From Euryarchaeota archaeon UBA88 (GTDB lineage: Archaea > Thermoplasmatota > Poseidoniia > Poseidoniales > Poseidoniaceae), in the NCBI GenBank assembly GCA_002499545.1, contig DAME01000019.1, positions 1,269 through 37,910 of the forward strand: a stretch of 36,642 bases of DNA, given 5' to 3'. The position numbers were made by a program, and so were the translations under genes. Shown piece after piece: positions 25,131 to 33,131 of this stretch. Position 1 is the first letter of the stretch, and every line of letters begins with the position of its first letter. The notes under the pieces were generated by a model. That model had not been told where the DNA came from. It saw only the letters and a list, made by a program, of their open reading frames with translations, and made no database searches.

Positions 25131-25718
25131 TCAAAATTTAATTTTGATATCCTCTCCCTCTTCAGGGAATATGTCGTAGTACTCTCGAGTCTTGCAACCT
25201 TTCAGTTTAGCGACAAAGATTGTCGGAATCAATCGAATAAGAATATTGTAACTACCAACACGGTCGTTGTATTCCGACCTATATTTTGCGATCTCTTCCT
25301 CAATATTACTCAACTCATTGGAAAGTTGCATGAACATTTCATTTGCCTTGATTTCAGGATAAGCTTCTGATACTGCCTGAATTCTTGGAATCATTTGGGA
25401 GAATGCTCGTTCAGCATTGGCCGTTCCAAGTACGTTGTTTGTTTGCGATGCACCCGCAGCAGTCGCACGAGCATCAAACAACTTATCGTAGAATTTCGTT
25501 TCATGTTTCATGATTCCTTTGGTCGATTCAAAAATATCAGGGATGAGGTCATGCCTTCGCTTGAGTTGAACTTTGATTTGCTCCCACGAGTGATTCACGG
25601 CACCTTCTGAGTGGACCAATTTATTCCACGTAGCGATAAACCACTTTCCAACCACGACGCAGACGAAAAGAGAAACAAGTATGCCACCCGCACCTACGAA
25701 AGGAACCCAGAGTTGCAT
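25131..25718 (-). CDS. LemA family protein
   Basis: The 195-residue protein has one N-terminal membrane helix (about residues 5-28) followed by a helical-bundle LemA domain, recognised by W-N-K-L-V ... A-V-N-H-S-W-E-Q-I-K-V-Q-L-K-R-R-H-D-L-I-P and Y-R-S-E-Y-N-D-R-V-G-S-Y-N. LemA proteins are widespread membrane proteins of unknown biochemical role. The start at 25718 is preferred over 25736: AAGGGAG lies eight bases upstream, and a TATA-like TTTAAAATC (minus strand) sits about 27 bases upstream. It is divergent from the TauE gene; a perfect spaced inverted repeat lies between them. Confidence 0.92.
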   Translation of the reverse strand: MQLWVPFVGAGGILVSLFVCVVVGKWFIATWNKLVHSEGAVNHSWEQIKVQLKRRHDLIPDIFESTKGIMKHETKFYDKLFDARATAAGASQTNNVLGTANAERAFSQMIPRIQAVSEAYPEIKANEMFMQLSNELSNIEEEIAKYRSEYNDRVGSYNILIRLIPTIFVAKLKGCKTREYYDIFPEEGEDIKIKF

Positions 25719-25740
25719 GATGTTGTCTCCCTTCATTTAT

Positions 25741-25749
25741 GATTTTAAA
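25741..25749 (-). promoter_or_regulatory. TATA-like box of lemA
   Basis: The minus strand reads TTTAAAATC here, about 27 bases ahead of the ATG at 25718, the distance expected when transcription starts at or next to the start codon. Its position supports the 25718 start over the upstream ATG at 25736. Confidence 0.45.
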
Positions 25750-25778
25750 CCATTGGTTGTAAGATGCCGAAGAGACAA

Positions 25779-25844
25779 TGTATTGAACAGAGACGTATTC
25801 GCAAGTCCGTGGCATACCATCAAAAAACGAGTATGTTCAATACA
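25779..25844. repeat. Perfect 11-bp inverted repeat between lemA and tauE
   Basis: TGTATTGAACA at 25779-25789 is repeated in exact reverse complement (TGTTCAATACA) at 25834-25844, with a 44-base spacer and 55 bases centre to centre. The arms lie between the divergent lemA and TauE genes: about 60 bases upstream of the lemA start and 26 bases upstream of the TauE start. Such placement fits a pair of operator sites for one regulator acting on both promoters, but a chance repeat or a long stem-loop cannot be excluded. Confidence 0.5.
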
Positions 25845-25869
25845 AAGTCAAATTTTATGAGGTGCTTCA

Positions 25870-26694
25870 ATGATTCTTGAAACCCTCTTGGTCTTCGTGG
25901 GCATCATCGCAATTGCATTCGTATTTGCTCCTCTTGGACTTGGAGGAGGAATGCTGTTCGTGCCATTGCTTCACTACGGTCTTGGGTGGGAAATCGATGG
26001 ATTTCTGTTCGCAGTGTCTTTATCGCTTACCGGAGTCGTGAGTTGGGGGAGTGGTCTCACTCATCGAAGTGAACACCTGGTTGATGATGAAGTTCTCAAA
26101 AAGGGCCTTCAAGGCGCAATACCGGGTGCAATATTTGGTGTTGGCATCGTTCTTGCGCTCGGCGACGGATTGGAAACTGCGTTCAAACTCTTGAGCATTG
26201 CAATGATCGTTTGGGCTGTGTACAAAACCGTGCAAAGTGAGCGCAAAATGAGCGAACATTCGAGGCAAGATGATGATATTCTGCATCCCGGCATACAACT
26301 ACCACATCTGCAGATTGGAACGGGGTTAGGAGGAATGCTGTCCAGCGTCTTGGCCATAGGTGCAGGAGTGATATATGTCCCTGTTTTACGTACATTTGGA
26401 GACCTTGAGCCTCGCAAAGCAATCGGGACAAGCTTGAATGTGATGATGGCCGTAGTTCCAGTCGCCATAGTAACGCATTTGATTGTGCTTCCCAGCGCGA
26501 TGTGGGACCAATTTATTGCAGAATTCTTACTCGTTCTAATCTTTATGGCCGCAACATTGGTTGGTTCAAGGTACGGTGCTAAGTACGGCATCAAAAATCT
26601 CGATGAGCGCTCGATTATGATGGTCTTCACCGGCATCATGGTCGTGATCGGAATCCGTTACTTGTTCGACGTGACTTCGCTTGTACTCTCATGA
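25870..26694 (+). CDS. TauE/SafE-family sulfite or organosulfonate exporter
   Basis: The 274-residue integral membrane protein belongs to the TauE/SafE (TSUP) family: two related halves, each with a glycine-rich motif (L-G-L-G-G-G-M-L-F-V-P-L-L near residue 22 and a later I-G-A-G-V-I-Y-V-P-V-L), and the I-G-T-S-L-N block. About eight hydrophobic helices are visible. Members export sulfite, sulfoacetate or other sulfur anions; the substrate is not predictable. GAGGTG five bases before the ATG serves as ribosome-binding site. The 3' end overlaps the convergent PIN-TPR gene by 37 bases. Confidence 0.92.
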   Translation: MILETLLVFVGIIAIAFVFAPLGLGGGMLFVPLLHYGLGWEIDGFLFAVSLSLTGVVSWGSGLTHRSEHLVDDEVLKKGLQGAIPGAIFGVGIVLALGDGLETAFKLLSIAMIVWAVYKTVQSERKMSEHSRQDDDILHPGIQLPHLQIGTGLGGMLSSVLAIGAGVIYVPVLRTFGDLEPRKAIGTSLNVMMAVVPVAIVTHLIVLPSAMWDQFIAEFLLVLIFMAATLVGSRYGAKYGIKNLDERSIMMVFTGIMVVIGIRYLFDVTSLVLS

Positions 26695-28580
26695 TCCATG
26701 AGCAACTCTTCAGTCGGTGCTTGAAACAAAAGTTGTTGTGAATCTTCAACAGCTACAATCCCCCGAATACTGTGCTGATTCTGCAAATCATCGGGTGGTT
26801 GAGCGACTTTCACTCGCGTGACTCCAATCGACAGCAAGTGACCGGATGAGATGTTCCATTCGCCATCGGGTAGCCACAAGCCAATAGAACCGAGTTCTGA
26901 ATGATGAACGATTACAAGTGTATCTTCGTTGGAATCTATGACAGTACGTACCACGCGCAGTGTATGATCTTCTGGAATCAATTTTGATGACGGTTGCCAA
27001 TCGTTCCAAGTTTCTTCCAACGGTTGCGCATGGAGAATTGCGAGTGATTCAATAGCTCGAATTTTCTTTTCAAATTCACCAGCATCATGTTCGGAAAGTT
27101 CATGCAAACCATCCAACAATTCCCGCATTCCGTCATGATGCACCATATCTTGTTCAGTCATTGCTGCATTCGCCATCAGCATCAATTCAGCTAAAACATC
27201 GAGTTGGGAAGTGTCGGCAAGATGAAGCGAGCATTCCATCGCTTCATCCAGGACTTCCATGGCCAAACCAGGCTGATCGACTGCCAACAATGCTTCACCC
27301 ACATTCAACAACACGAGAGAAGCGCTGTGAGTATCTGTCTGAATAATCGCCTGTGATAATTCGATGTGTTGCGACGCAGTGTTCGTTTCTCCAAGTAAAT
27401 GACGGCAAATACCAGCGCATACGAGGTAAGGTAGTCGAGGAGCTGAAATAGATTGTGCTTGTCGAACTGCAGTCTCAAATAATCTAGCTCCCCTCGACCA
27501 GTTTCCAGACGCAGTTGCCAATAAGCCAAGCTGGTACACTGCATGCATTTCTGCATACAAGTCATCAATCAATGTCGCGCACTGTATGGCATTGGAGAGA
27601 TGATATCGTGCTACCTCACGCTTACCGCTCATTTTTGCCATCAATCCCAAAGCAGTTTCCGACCGGTACAATGAACCTGAAATGGCACTGTGAACGAGTT
27701 CGGCTGACGCTTCATCAAGTGGTGCAAGACGCAAGCCTATGGATTCGACAACATCGCTGTGAATCGACAAGGTTGCATCGTAGGATTCCGAAATGCTCTG
27801 GATATTGATATTCGAAGCCAAAGATGACAAATGTTCATCCAATTGAAGAATGGGTTGGCAAACCTCAGGTAGGGAACCGAGTTGTTTGAGTACCTTGGTT
27901 TTCAATTTCTCTCCAGCCAAATGCCTTTGCAAGGAGGATTTCAAATCTAGAGAAGTGGCGTTAGATGGTTTCGATTTTTGGGAACGTGGTCGGTCGTCAA
28001 TCAATGAATCAACCATCCATGTCAATTTGGCTTGGATGTCGTACTGGTGAACCCGGCTGATGGCATAACGCATTTCAGCGGCTCGAACCCTTCGAGAGAG
28101 ACTTCGCAGCCGTGAACGTGATTGGCGTGGGCTGAGAGATGCCAATCGTTGGACGAAGGTTGAAGGTGGGCAGGTCGAAAAACCAAGATTTGCCTTTTCA
28201 CCAGTGGTCGTCATTTTGAAATCATCGGTGACCAGCACAACTTCGTTACCTTCGCGGTGAAGTTGGTTCGCAAGTACCATGAGCGAGAGATCGACGTCTT
28301 GTGGTGACGCTTTCTCACCAATCAGTTGACCAAGGCCCCGAATCTGTCCCTCATCAATCGCAACCGTGGTTAAAATCGGCTTTAATTCCTCGAGCAAGTT
28401 GGGTTGACCAGACCAGCGCTGAAACCGAACATTTCGAACTTCACTGTGAACTCCCGAAGTAACATAGAGCGAAGTTTGTTGTGTTCGGAGTACCTCAAAC
28501 AAGTCCTTTTGAAAGGTTGCTGGGGCCATGGAACCAAGATGGATAAAGCAGTTTGAATCAACCACCCATATCTGCGACAT
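26658..28580 (-). CDS. PIN-domain nuclease fused to TPR-like repeats
   Basis: The 640-residue protein has an N-terminal PIN domain (about 1-145) with the acidic set D8 (W-V-V-D-S-N), E47, D95/D97 and D119-D120 in V-L-V-T-D-D, so it is probably an active metal-dependent RNase; the T-D-D-F-K-M-T block resembles Nob1/VapC-type PINs. From about residue 300 to 530 helical repeats (A-x-x-L-G-L-L-A-x-x-S-G-N-W and similar) look like TPRs, followed by a beta-rich C-terminal segment of about 90 residues that I do not recognise. No antitoxin-like partner gene is adjacent. The start at 28580 is used because the PIN fold begins there; the open frame upstream is not coding-like. It may process RNA with protein partners held by the TPR (inference). 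Confidence 0.85.
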   Translation of the reverse strand: MSQIWVVDSNCFIHLGSMAPATFQKDLFEVLRTQQTSLYVTSGVHSEVRNVRFQRWSGQPNLLEELKPILTTVAIDEGQIRGLGQLIGEKASPQDVDLSLMVLANQLHREGNEVVLVTDDFKMTTTGEKANLGFSTCPPSTFVQRLASLSPRQSRSRLRSLSRRVRAAEMRYAISRVHQYDIQAKLTWMVDSLIDDRPRSQKSKPSNATSLDLKSSLQRHLAGEKLKTKVLKQLGSLPEVCQPILQLDEHLSSLASNINIQSISESYDATLSIHSDVVESIGLRLAPLDEASAELVHSAISGSLYRSETALGLMAKMSGKREVARYHLSNAIQCATLIDDLYAEMHAVYQLGLLATASGNWSRGARLFETAVRQAQSISAPRLPYLVCAGICRHLLGETNTASQHIELSQAIIQTDTHSASLVLLNVGEALLAVDQPGLAMEVLDEAMECSLHLADTSQLDVLAELMLMANAAMTEQDMVHHDGMRELLDGLHELSEHDAGEFEKKIRAIESLAILHAQPLEETWNDWQPSSKLIPEDHTLRVVRTVIDSNEDTLVIVHHSELGSIGLWLPDGEWNISSGHLLSIGVTRVKVAQPPDDLQNQHSIRGIVAVEDSQQLLFQAPTEELLMDHESTSEVTSNK

Positions 28581-28626
28581 AGCGCTACTAAAGGAATCTA
28601 CAGTATGAGCATTGACCCTGTATTGC

Positions 28627-29004
28627 TTAGATTGGGAACACGCACATCGCCGGTCGCTTGAACACCTTATGACGGTAACGAGCAACAATGCGATACACAA
28701 TATCGCGAAGTGGTGAAGGTACCAGCCACAATACAGGGAACCACATTGCATAGTACCATTTCAGATAAAGAAGCCCACGTATAGCAGCGCCCGAACGAAT
28801 GTAAGAACGTCCATTTCTCAGCAAATATACTGAATCGGCTTGCTGATGCTTAATCGGAAAGTTGGAAATCATGGCTTGTCCCTCCTCGCTTTCAATGGCC
28901 AGAAAATGAATCGATTGCTTATCTCGTAGCTTGGGGTGAAGAAAAACTGCGGTGTGAGTGCATAAACCGCAGTCACCGTCCATGAGTAAAGCATCGCCAG
29001 TCAT
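28627..29004 (-). CDS. DCC-family thiol-disulfide oxidoreductase-like protein (DUF393)
   Basis: The 125-residue protein carries the family-naming motif D-G-D-C-G-L-C (D9-C15), with the two cysteines at 12 and 15, in the DCC (YuxK/DUF393) family. The family is thioredoxin-like by fold, and the Cys pair may act in redox chemistry, but no reaction is established. Two moderately hydrophobic stretches (Y-L-K-W-Y-Y-A-M-W-F-P-V-L-W-L-V-P) near residues 80-95 suggest membrane association. Its ATG overlaps the DUF2071 stop in ATGA, so it is translationally coupled as the last gene of a four-gene operon (RND exporter, ABA4-like, DUF2071, DCC). Confidence 0.9.
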   Translation of the reverse strand: MTGDALLMDGDCGLCTHTAVFLHPKLRDKQSIHFLAIESEEGQAMISNFPIKHQQADSVYLLRNGRSYIRSGAAIRGLLYLKWYYAMWFPVLWLVPSPLRDIVYRIVARYRHKVFKRPAMCVFPI

Positions 29005-29765
29005 ACAGTACCCTCACTAATTGGAAGAACGCCCCATGTTTGAACTTTTACCCCTCGACTGAGATGGACAAATTCAGGTTGCAAGGAATCTGCAATGCCT
29101 AATTGAAAGCTGTCGAGCAGTGTATTCTCTTGAACCGCAGCAGTACCATCACAGTATTCCCATGGTGCGTGGTGTGTATATGCCCGATGCAGACATCCGT
29201 TATGCCACGTATAGAGGCTGTATCGTTCAAACAAAAAATACTCCAGCGTACCAAGTTCAGCTTTTTTTCTTGTATGTGGCGAGGTCGAAACAGCTGAGCC
29301 GACCAGAGCTTGCCCGCCTTTTTGTCGTTTTGAAGACCAAACGAAATGATGGTCGTCGCGAACTTCAACCACGGCCTTTGCGTAGCGATACGGCAAACCA
29401 TACGAGCGAGGTGCGTGGAAACAGGTCACTCTACTCTGCGCATCAAGGGTGAGGAACAATACTCCTGGGACACCGTCTTTGACTACGTAAGCACGTATGT
29501 TGAATTCACCGAAAGTGGATACGAAAGGAACCCATGGTAACCCTCTGGGCCGTACATTGTTCATTTCAAACGGGATGACGCCGATGTATGCTTCACCTTC
29601 AAAGAGGTCGATTTCAAGACCTTCTGGGATGTGAGGTTGCAGCATTTCTAAATCGACTTTCCAGTGCATGAACGTCAAGTTAAGCCAATTTTGGTGCAGA
29701 ACACATTTTCGCTCTGGCATGGCAAAAGGAATGTGGGAACAGTCCAATTCATGCCCTTTGGCCAT
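29001..29765 (-). CDS. DUF2071 family protein (YqjF/COG3361)
   Basis: The 254-residue protein matches DUF2071: N-W-L-N-L-T-F-M-H-W-K-V-D near the N-terminus (family W-x-x-L-x-F-x-H-W-x-V), I-P-E-G-L-E-I-D-L-F-E-G-E-A-Y-I-G-V, and a F-N-I-R-A-Y-V-V-K-D-G-V-P-G-V-L-F-L block. The fold is related to acetoacetate decarboxylase-like beta barrels, but function is unknown. Several in-frame ATGs (29852, 29828, 29765, 29720) are possible; 29765 is chosen because it avoids overlap with most of the upstream ABA4-like gene while keeping the domain. It stands third in the four-gene operon. Confidence 0.85.
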   Translation of the reverse strand: MAKGHELDCSHIPFAMPERKCVLHQNWLNLTFMHWKVDLEMLQPHIPEGLEIDLFEGEAYIGVIPFEMNNVRPRGLPWVPFVSTFGEFNIRAYVVKDGVPGVLFLTLDAQSRVTCFHAPRSYGLPYRYAKAVVEVRDDHHFVWSSKRQKGGQALVGSAVSTSPHTRKKAELGTLEYFLFERYSLYTWHNGCLHRAYTHHAPWEYCDGTAAVQENTLLDSFQLGIADSLQPEFVHLSRGVKVQTWGVLPISEGTV

Positions 29766-29790
29766 GAACCGTAGAGGGGGTCTTTGTTCT

Positions 29791-30279
29791 TCAAGCAGTA
29801 CTATCCAATTCGGACATTTCGATGTCATGGAACGCAAATGTTTGGCTTTCATTCAATCCACGAGTTGCAATGAGCCCCACAAGAACTCCAAGTGGGGCCA
29901 TCATTGTGCAGAGGATGAGTACAGGAGTTGATACATACAAAGGACGATTCATAGCTACCATTCGAAGCCAAATATAGCGTCCGAGAAAAAGGTCGAATGC
30001 CAAAAAATGAAGCCAGCCCAAGACCACAACATCATCCTCTGCAAACAAGGCCACAACCGACTCTGGAGTCGGCATTTGACTCGCGAAGGTGAACAAAATA
30101 TCTGGAGCATGTGGAAGTCCTACAATGGCGTATGGAATCAACAAGGGGACCAGCGACCAGCGTAGATCTCCAACAAAGCGTTTGGTTACTTCATGCCGAG
30201 GCATGAACCACATCATAATCCAAAAGGGAAGAATCCAGACCGAGGAAAACCAGAACATTGCTTCAGTGAGTGCGTCCAT
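29791..30279 (-). CDS. ABA4-like (DUF4281) membrane protein
   Basis: The 162-residue protein has about four hydrophobic helices and the W-L-H-F-L-A-F-D-L-F-L-G-R-Y-I-W block characteristic of the ABA4-like family (DUF4281), whose plant founder is needed for neoxanthin formation in carotenoid metabolism; bacterial and archaeal members have no proven role. Its ATG overlaps the exporter's TAA by one base (TAATG), so it is coupled to it. With an RND exporter upstream and DUF2071/DCC downstream, a role in membrane lipid or pigment handling is attractive but unproven. Confidence 0.8.
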   Translation of the reverse strand: MDALTEAMFWFSSVWILPFWIMMWFMPRHEVTKRFVGDLRWSLVPLLIPYAIVGLPHAPDILFTFASQMPTPESVVALFAEDDVVVLGWLHFLAFDLFLGRYIWLRMVAMNRPLYVSTPVLILCTMMAPLGVLVGLIATRGLNESQTFAFHDIEMSELDSTA

Positions 30280-33059
30280 TATTCAGCCTCCGTTTGAGCA
30301 GCAGCAAAGCGCACAGCATCATGTTTTAGGAAATGTGTGTAAAATGCAGGAAGGAGAAGTAAACTTGACAGTAAAGCCAAAGCAATGGCGACGACAAAGG
30401 CTTGCCCGAACAATCGCAGTGGTAGTAAGGCCGACAGATTGAGCACCGAGAAACCACCCGCAGTCGTCAATGCAGCAGCAAACATGGCTCGTCCAGTTGT
30501 TGCAGAAGCGTTGGTAACCCAGGTTTCCTGGCTGGCAAACGGCATGTGTTCAACTTCTTCTTCAAGACGAATTGAGAAGTGCACGGCATAATCAACACCC
30601 AGCCCAAGTGATAGTGCACCGATTGTGACGGTTTGCGCATTGATTTGATAGCCAGTGTATCCCATGATTCCATAGACCCAACCGACCACCATCATCAGAG
30701 GAATCCATGATACGAATCCCCGCGCCAATCCTTGTTTGATGTCCTTTTGCCGAGTGGTGTGAATTGCAACGAGCATACCTAGAATCACGAATGCCACCAC
30801 TGAAGTCGAAAGAACCGCAGAGTCTGCAACATTGGCCGTAGTCTGCGCTACAATCAAACTTCGACCTCCAACCCTGAGTTCAACATCGCCTTCCAATGTA
30901 CTCTCCGTGTCAGCCAATAAAACCAGCAAACGGTCGTACAAGTCAATGGTAGCCTGCCAGTCCAATGTTTCAGCTTGGAATGAAAGAACGGTTTGCTGAC
31001 CGTCGGCAGATAAGAACGCTGAAGTCAATTCACGTCCCGTAGAGTTTTCGAGGAGATAGGTGGACAGGGCATCATACGAGGCTGTCGATGAAGCATTCAA
31101 CTGGCCCATCAGTGAATTGAGCGTAGGATCACGAACTTGGGCTTCCTCGAGTAAACTCCACAGCCCATTAGGAGCCCCGTTCACATCATCACTCTGCAGC
31201 AGCATAGACTCAGCAGCATCCCACACTTGTCTTCCCTCATGCGAGACGACTTCAGAGACGTCGATGACCAAATACAGCGGAGAACGACTGCTTTGGAAAT
31301 CATCGGAAAGCATCAAGAAATCTGCGACTACGGGAATTTCTTGATCAAACTGATCCCGCTGATCAAATCCAACCTCAAGTTGTTGAAATCCAAAATACAT
31401 CGGAGTCAACAACAACACTGCAATAGCAGCCACCTTCACCGGTTGGGTCGACAAACGTCCGATTGCTTTGGAAATTGGTCCAATCTTGATGTTACTGGCT
31501 TTCATCAACGACAGTCGCTTCGGTGGGAACATCAGCATCAGTGCAGGTAAAGCAGTGATACTCAGCAGATAAACGACGAACAGGCCGATGGCTATGACTG
31601 TACCAAAGACTTGTAGGAAAGAAAGAGCGGAGAATCGAAACGAAAGAAATCCGACCATGTCTGTGAAAATTGCAATGACCAGAGCGATGGAGGTTAACAC
31701 GGTTCCTCGCCGAACCGCAATTTTACGTGCTTCGTATGAAAAATCCTGCAGAGTCTTCCGTACTATAGAATCTCCTCCATCGATATTCTGCATCTCTTCA
31801 CGAATGCGTAACACGACATGCAGGCCATAATCAACCCCAATTGCCAGCAGCAAAACTGGTATTGAATTCATCGCAGCATTGAACACCATGTTCACGCCCA
31901 TGAATTGCAACCAGCCTGCGATACCGTAGGTTGCTGCAATAGAGATGATGGTCAAGAAGGTCACATACGCAGTATCACGGACGCTGCGGAAGTTCAGCCA
32001 AAGAATACCTGCGAGCAACAACATCGCAGCACTGGTAAGCATACCGATTTCCTTGCCCAGACTCCCATTCGCCCCAAGAGCAAATTGAGCAAATGAAAAG
32101 GTACGAAGGTCGTCATCTCCCGTAGATTCAGTCATTTGTTCAAGCATAGTTAAGGACCAAGCCCCGATGTCTTTTTGGACATCATCAAGCACATCATAAC
32201 CGTAGTCTGAAGGGTCACTGCTGATGACTAGGGTCGTTAGAATTGGGCCTGAAACGTTCCACGGGTCGTTTCGCTGTTCAACCGGTATACAACTCAAAAT
32301 CGCCTCACGATAGTCAATTTCTTGAAGTACAAGTAGAGGAATAAGTTGGCCGTTTAATGGTCCGGTAACGGAGAGAATTCGAACCTGTTCGTCTTGACTA
32401 CGCTCTGCAGTCAAGCCGTCCATCTGGCCAACTAGCGAACCCAATACTGGAGCGATGTTGGTCCCAGAATCCATTCGAGTAAGCCATTCATTCGGATTCT
32501 CCGCAGACCATGCTCGAAGATGTTCAGGAGTCACGGCCGACACTTCAGGAATACCAGTACTGGCCGTCGTCAAATTCGCAAGTGCTTGGTCTAATTGAGA
32601 AGCGTTTGCAGATTGTACTTGGCTTAGAGCAGTCTGTACTGCAACGGTCCATCCAGCATTTTCAGAATCTTGCCAAAGTTGCCATTGAAGCGCATATCCT
32701 GCCATACCACTGTTGGCCTGTGTACCGAAAAGCGGGTAGTGATACGGTTTAAAATCAGAATTCTCGAGCATGCTGGCCTCAATCTCTGCAAACTCTTGCC
32801 AAATCGATTCTTCAAAGAGGTCACCCTGATCAACATCCTTGATGGTTCGAACAAAATCGACCGATGCTTGATACTCAGATTCGAGTTGATTCAATAACTG
32901 AACATTTTCATCATCTGGAAAAAAGCCATCTTCACTGTTATCAAATTGAAGGTGCATGGCACCCGACGAGAAACATACGACAACCGCCAATACGACTGCA
33001 AACGAGCGCTTCGGATATTCAACGCTGGTTTCAGTCATCCACGCGAACGGATTTATCAT
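30279..33059 (-). CDS. RND-superfamily exporter (MMPL/HAE3-like)
   Basis: The 926-residue protein has the duplicated RND plan: a first membrane helix near residues 18-35, an outward loop of about 300 residues, five to six helices (about 330-510), then the same again with a second loop (about 550-740) and final helices. The conserved transmembrane segments contain I-G-V-D-Y-G-L-H-V-V and L-G-V-D-Y-A-V-H-F-S, the G-x-D-Y motif that carries the proton-relay Asp in MMPL and HAE3-type exporters. Substrates of relatives include lipids, hopanoids and other amphiphiles. It heads the four-gene operon and has a strong leaderless-type promoter. Confidence 0.93.
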   Translation of the reverse strand: MINPFAWMTETSVEYPKRSFAVVLAVVVCFSSGAMHLQFDNSEDGFFPDDENVQLLNQLESEYQASVDFVRTIKDVDQGDLFEESIWQEFAEIEASMLENSDFKPYHYPLFGTQANSGMAGYALQWQLWQDSENAGWTVAVQTALSQVQSANASQLDQALANLTTASTGIPEVSAVTPEHLRAWSAENPNEWLTRMDSGTNIAPVLGSLVGQMDGLTAERSQDEQVRILSVTGPLNGQLIPLLVLQEIDYREAILSCIPVEQRNDPWNVSGPILTTLVISSDPSDYGYDVLDDVQKDIGAWSLTMLEQMTESTGDDDLRTFSFAQFALGANGSLGKEIGMLTSAAMLLLAGILWLNFRSVRDTAYVTFLTIISIAATYGIAGWLQFMGVNMVFNAAMNSIPVLLLAIGVDYGLHVVLRIREEMQNIDGGDSIVRKTLQDFSYEARKIAVRRGTVLTSIALVIAIFTDMVGFLSFRFSALSFLQVFGTVIAIGLFVVYLLSITALPALMLMFPPKRLSLMKASNIKIGPISKAIGRLSTQPVKVAAIAVLLLTPMYFGFQQLEVGFDQRDQFDQEIPVVADFLMLSDDFQSSRSPLYLVIDVSEVVSHEGRQVWDAAESMLLQSDDVNGAPNGLWSLLEEAQVRDPTLNSLMGQLNASSTASYDALSTYLLENSTGRELTSAFLSADGQQTVLSFQAETLDWQATIDLYDRLLVLLADTESTLEGDVELRVGGRSLIVAQTTANVADSAVLSTSVVAFVILGMLVAIHTTRQKDIKQGLARGFVSWIPLMMVVGWVYGIMGYTGYQINAQTVTIGALSLGLGVDYAVHFSIRLEEEVEHMPFASQETWVTNASATTGRAMFAAALTTAGGFSVLNLSALLPLRLFGQAFVVAIALALLSSLLLLPAFYTHFLKHDAVRFAAAQTEAE

Positions 33060-33077
33060 GATGTCTGCTGCGAGATT

Positions 33078-33092
33078 CGGCTTATATAGCCG
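33078..33092 (-). promoter_or_regulatory. TATA box with palindromic arms, RND operon promoter
   Basis: CGGCT-TATAT-AGCCG is a perfect five-base inverted repeat around the TATA core; on the minus strand the core reads CTATATAAGC. Its centre is about 26 bases upstream of the exporter ATG at 33059, the spacing of a leaderless archaeal promoter. The palindromic arms could be a repressor site covering the TATA box (inference). Confidence 0.65.
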
Positions 33093-33131
33093 TGTTTCAA
33101 CTGATGTGGGACAAGAGGATTTTGTTGATGC

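Noticed and set aside
28581..28751. Signal-peptide-like N-terminus on the PIN-TPR protein
   Set aside because: The hydrophobic, Cys-rich stretch is the antisense of the DUF393 gene; the PIN fold begins at 28580.
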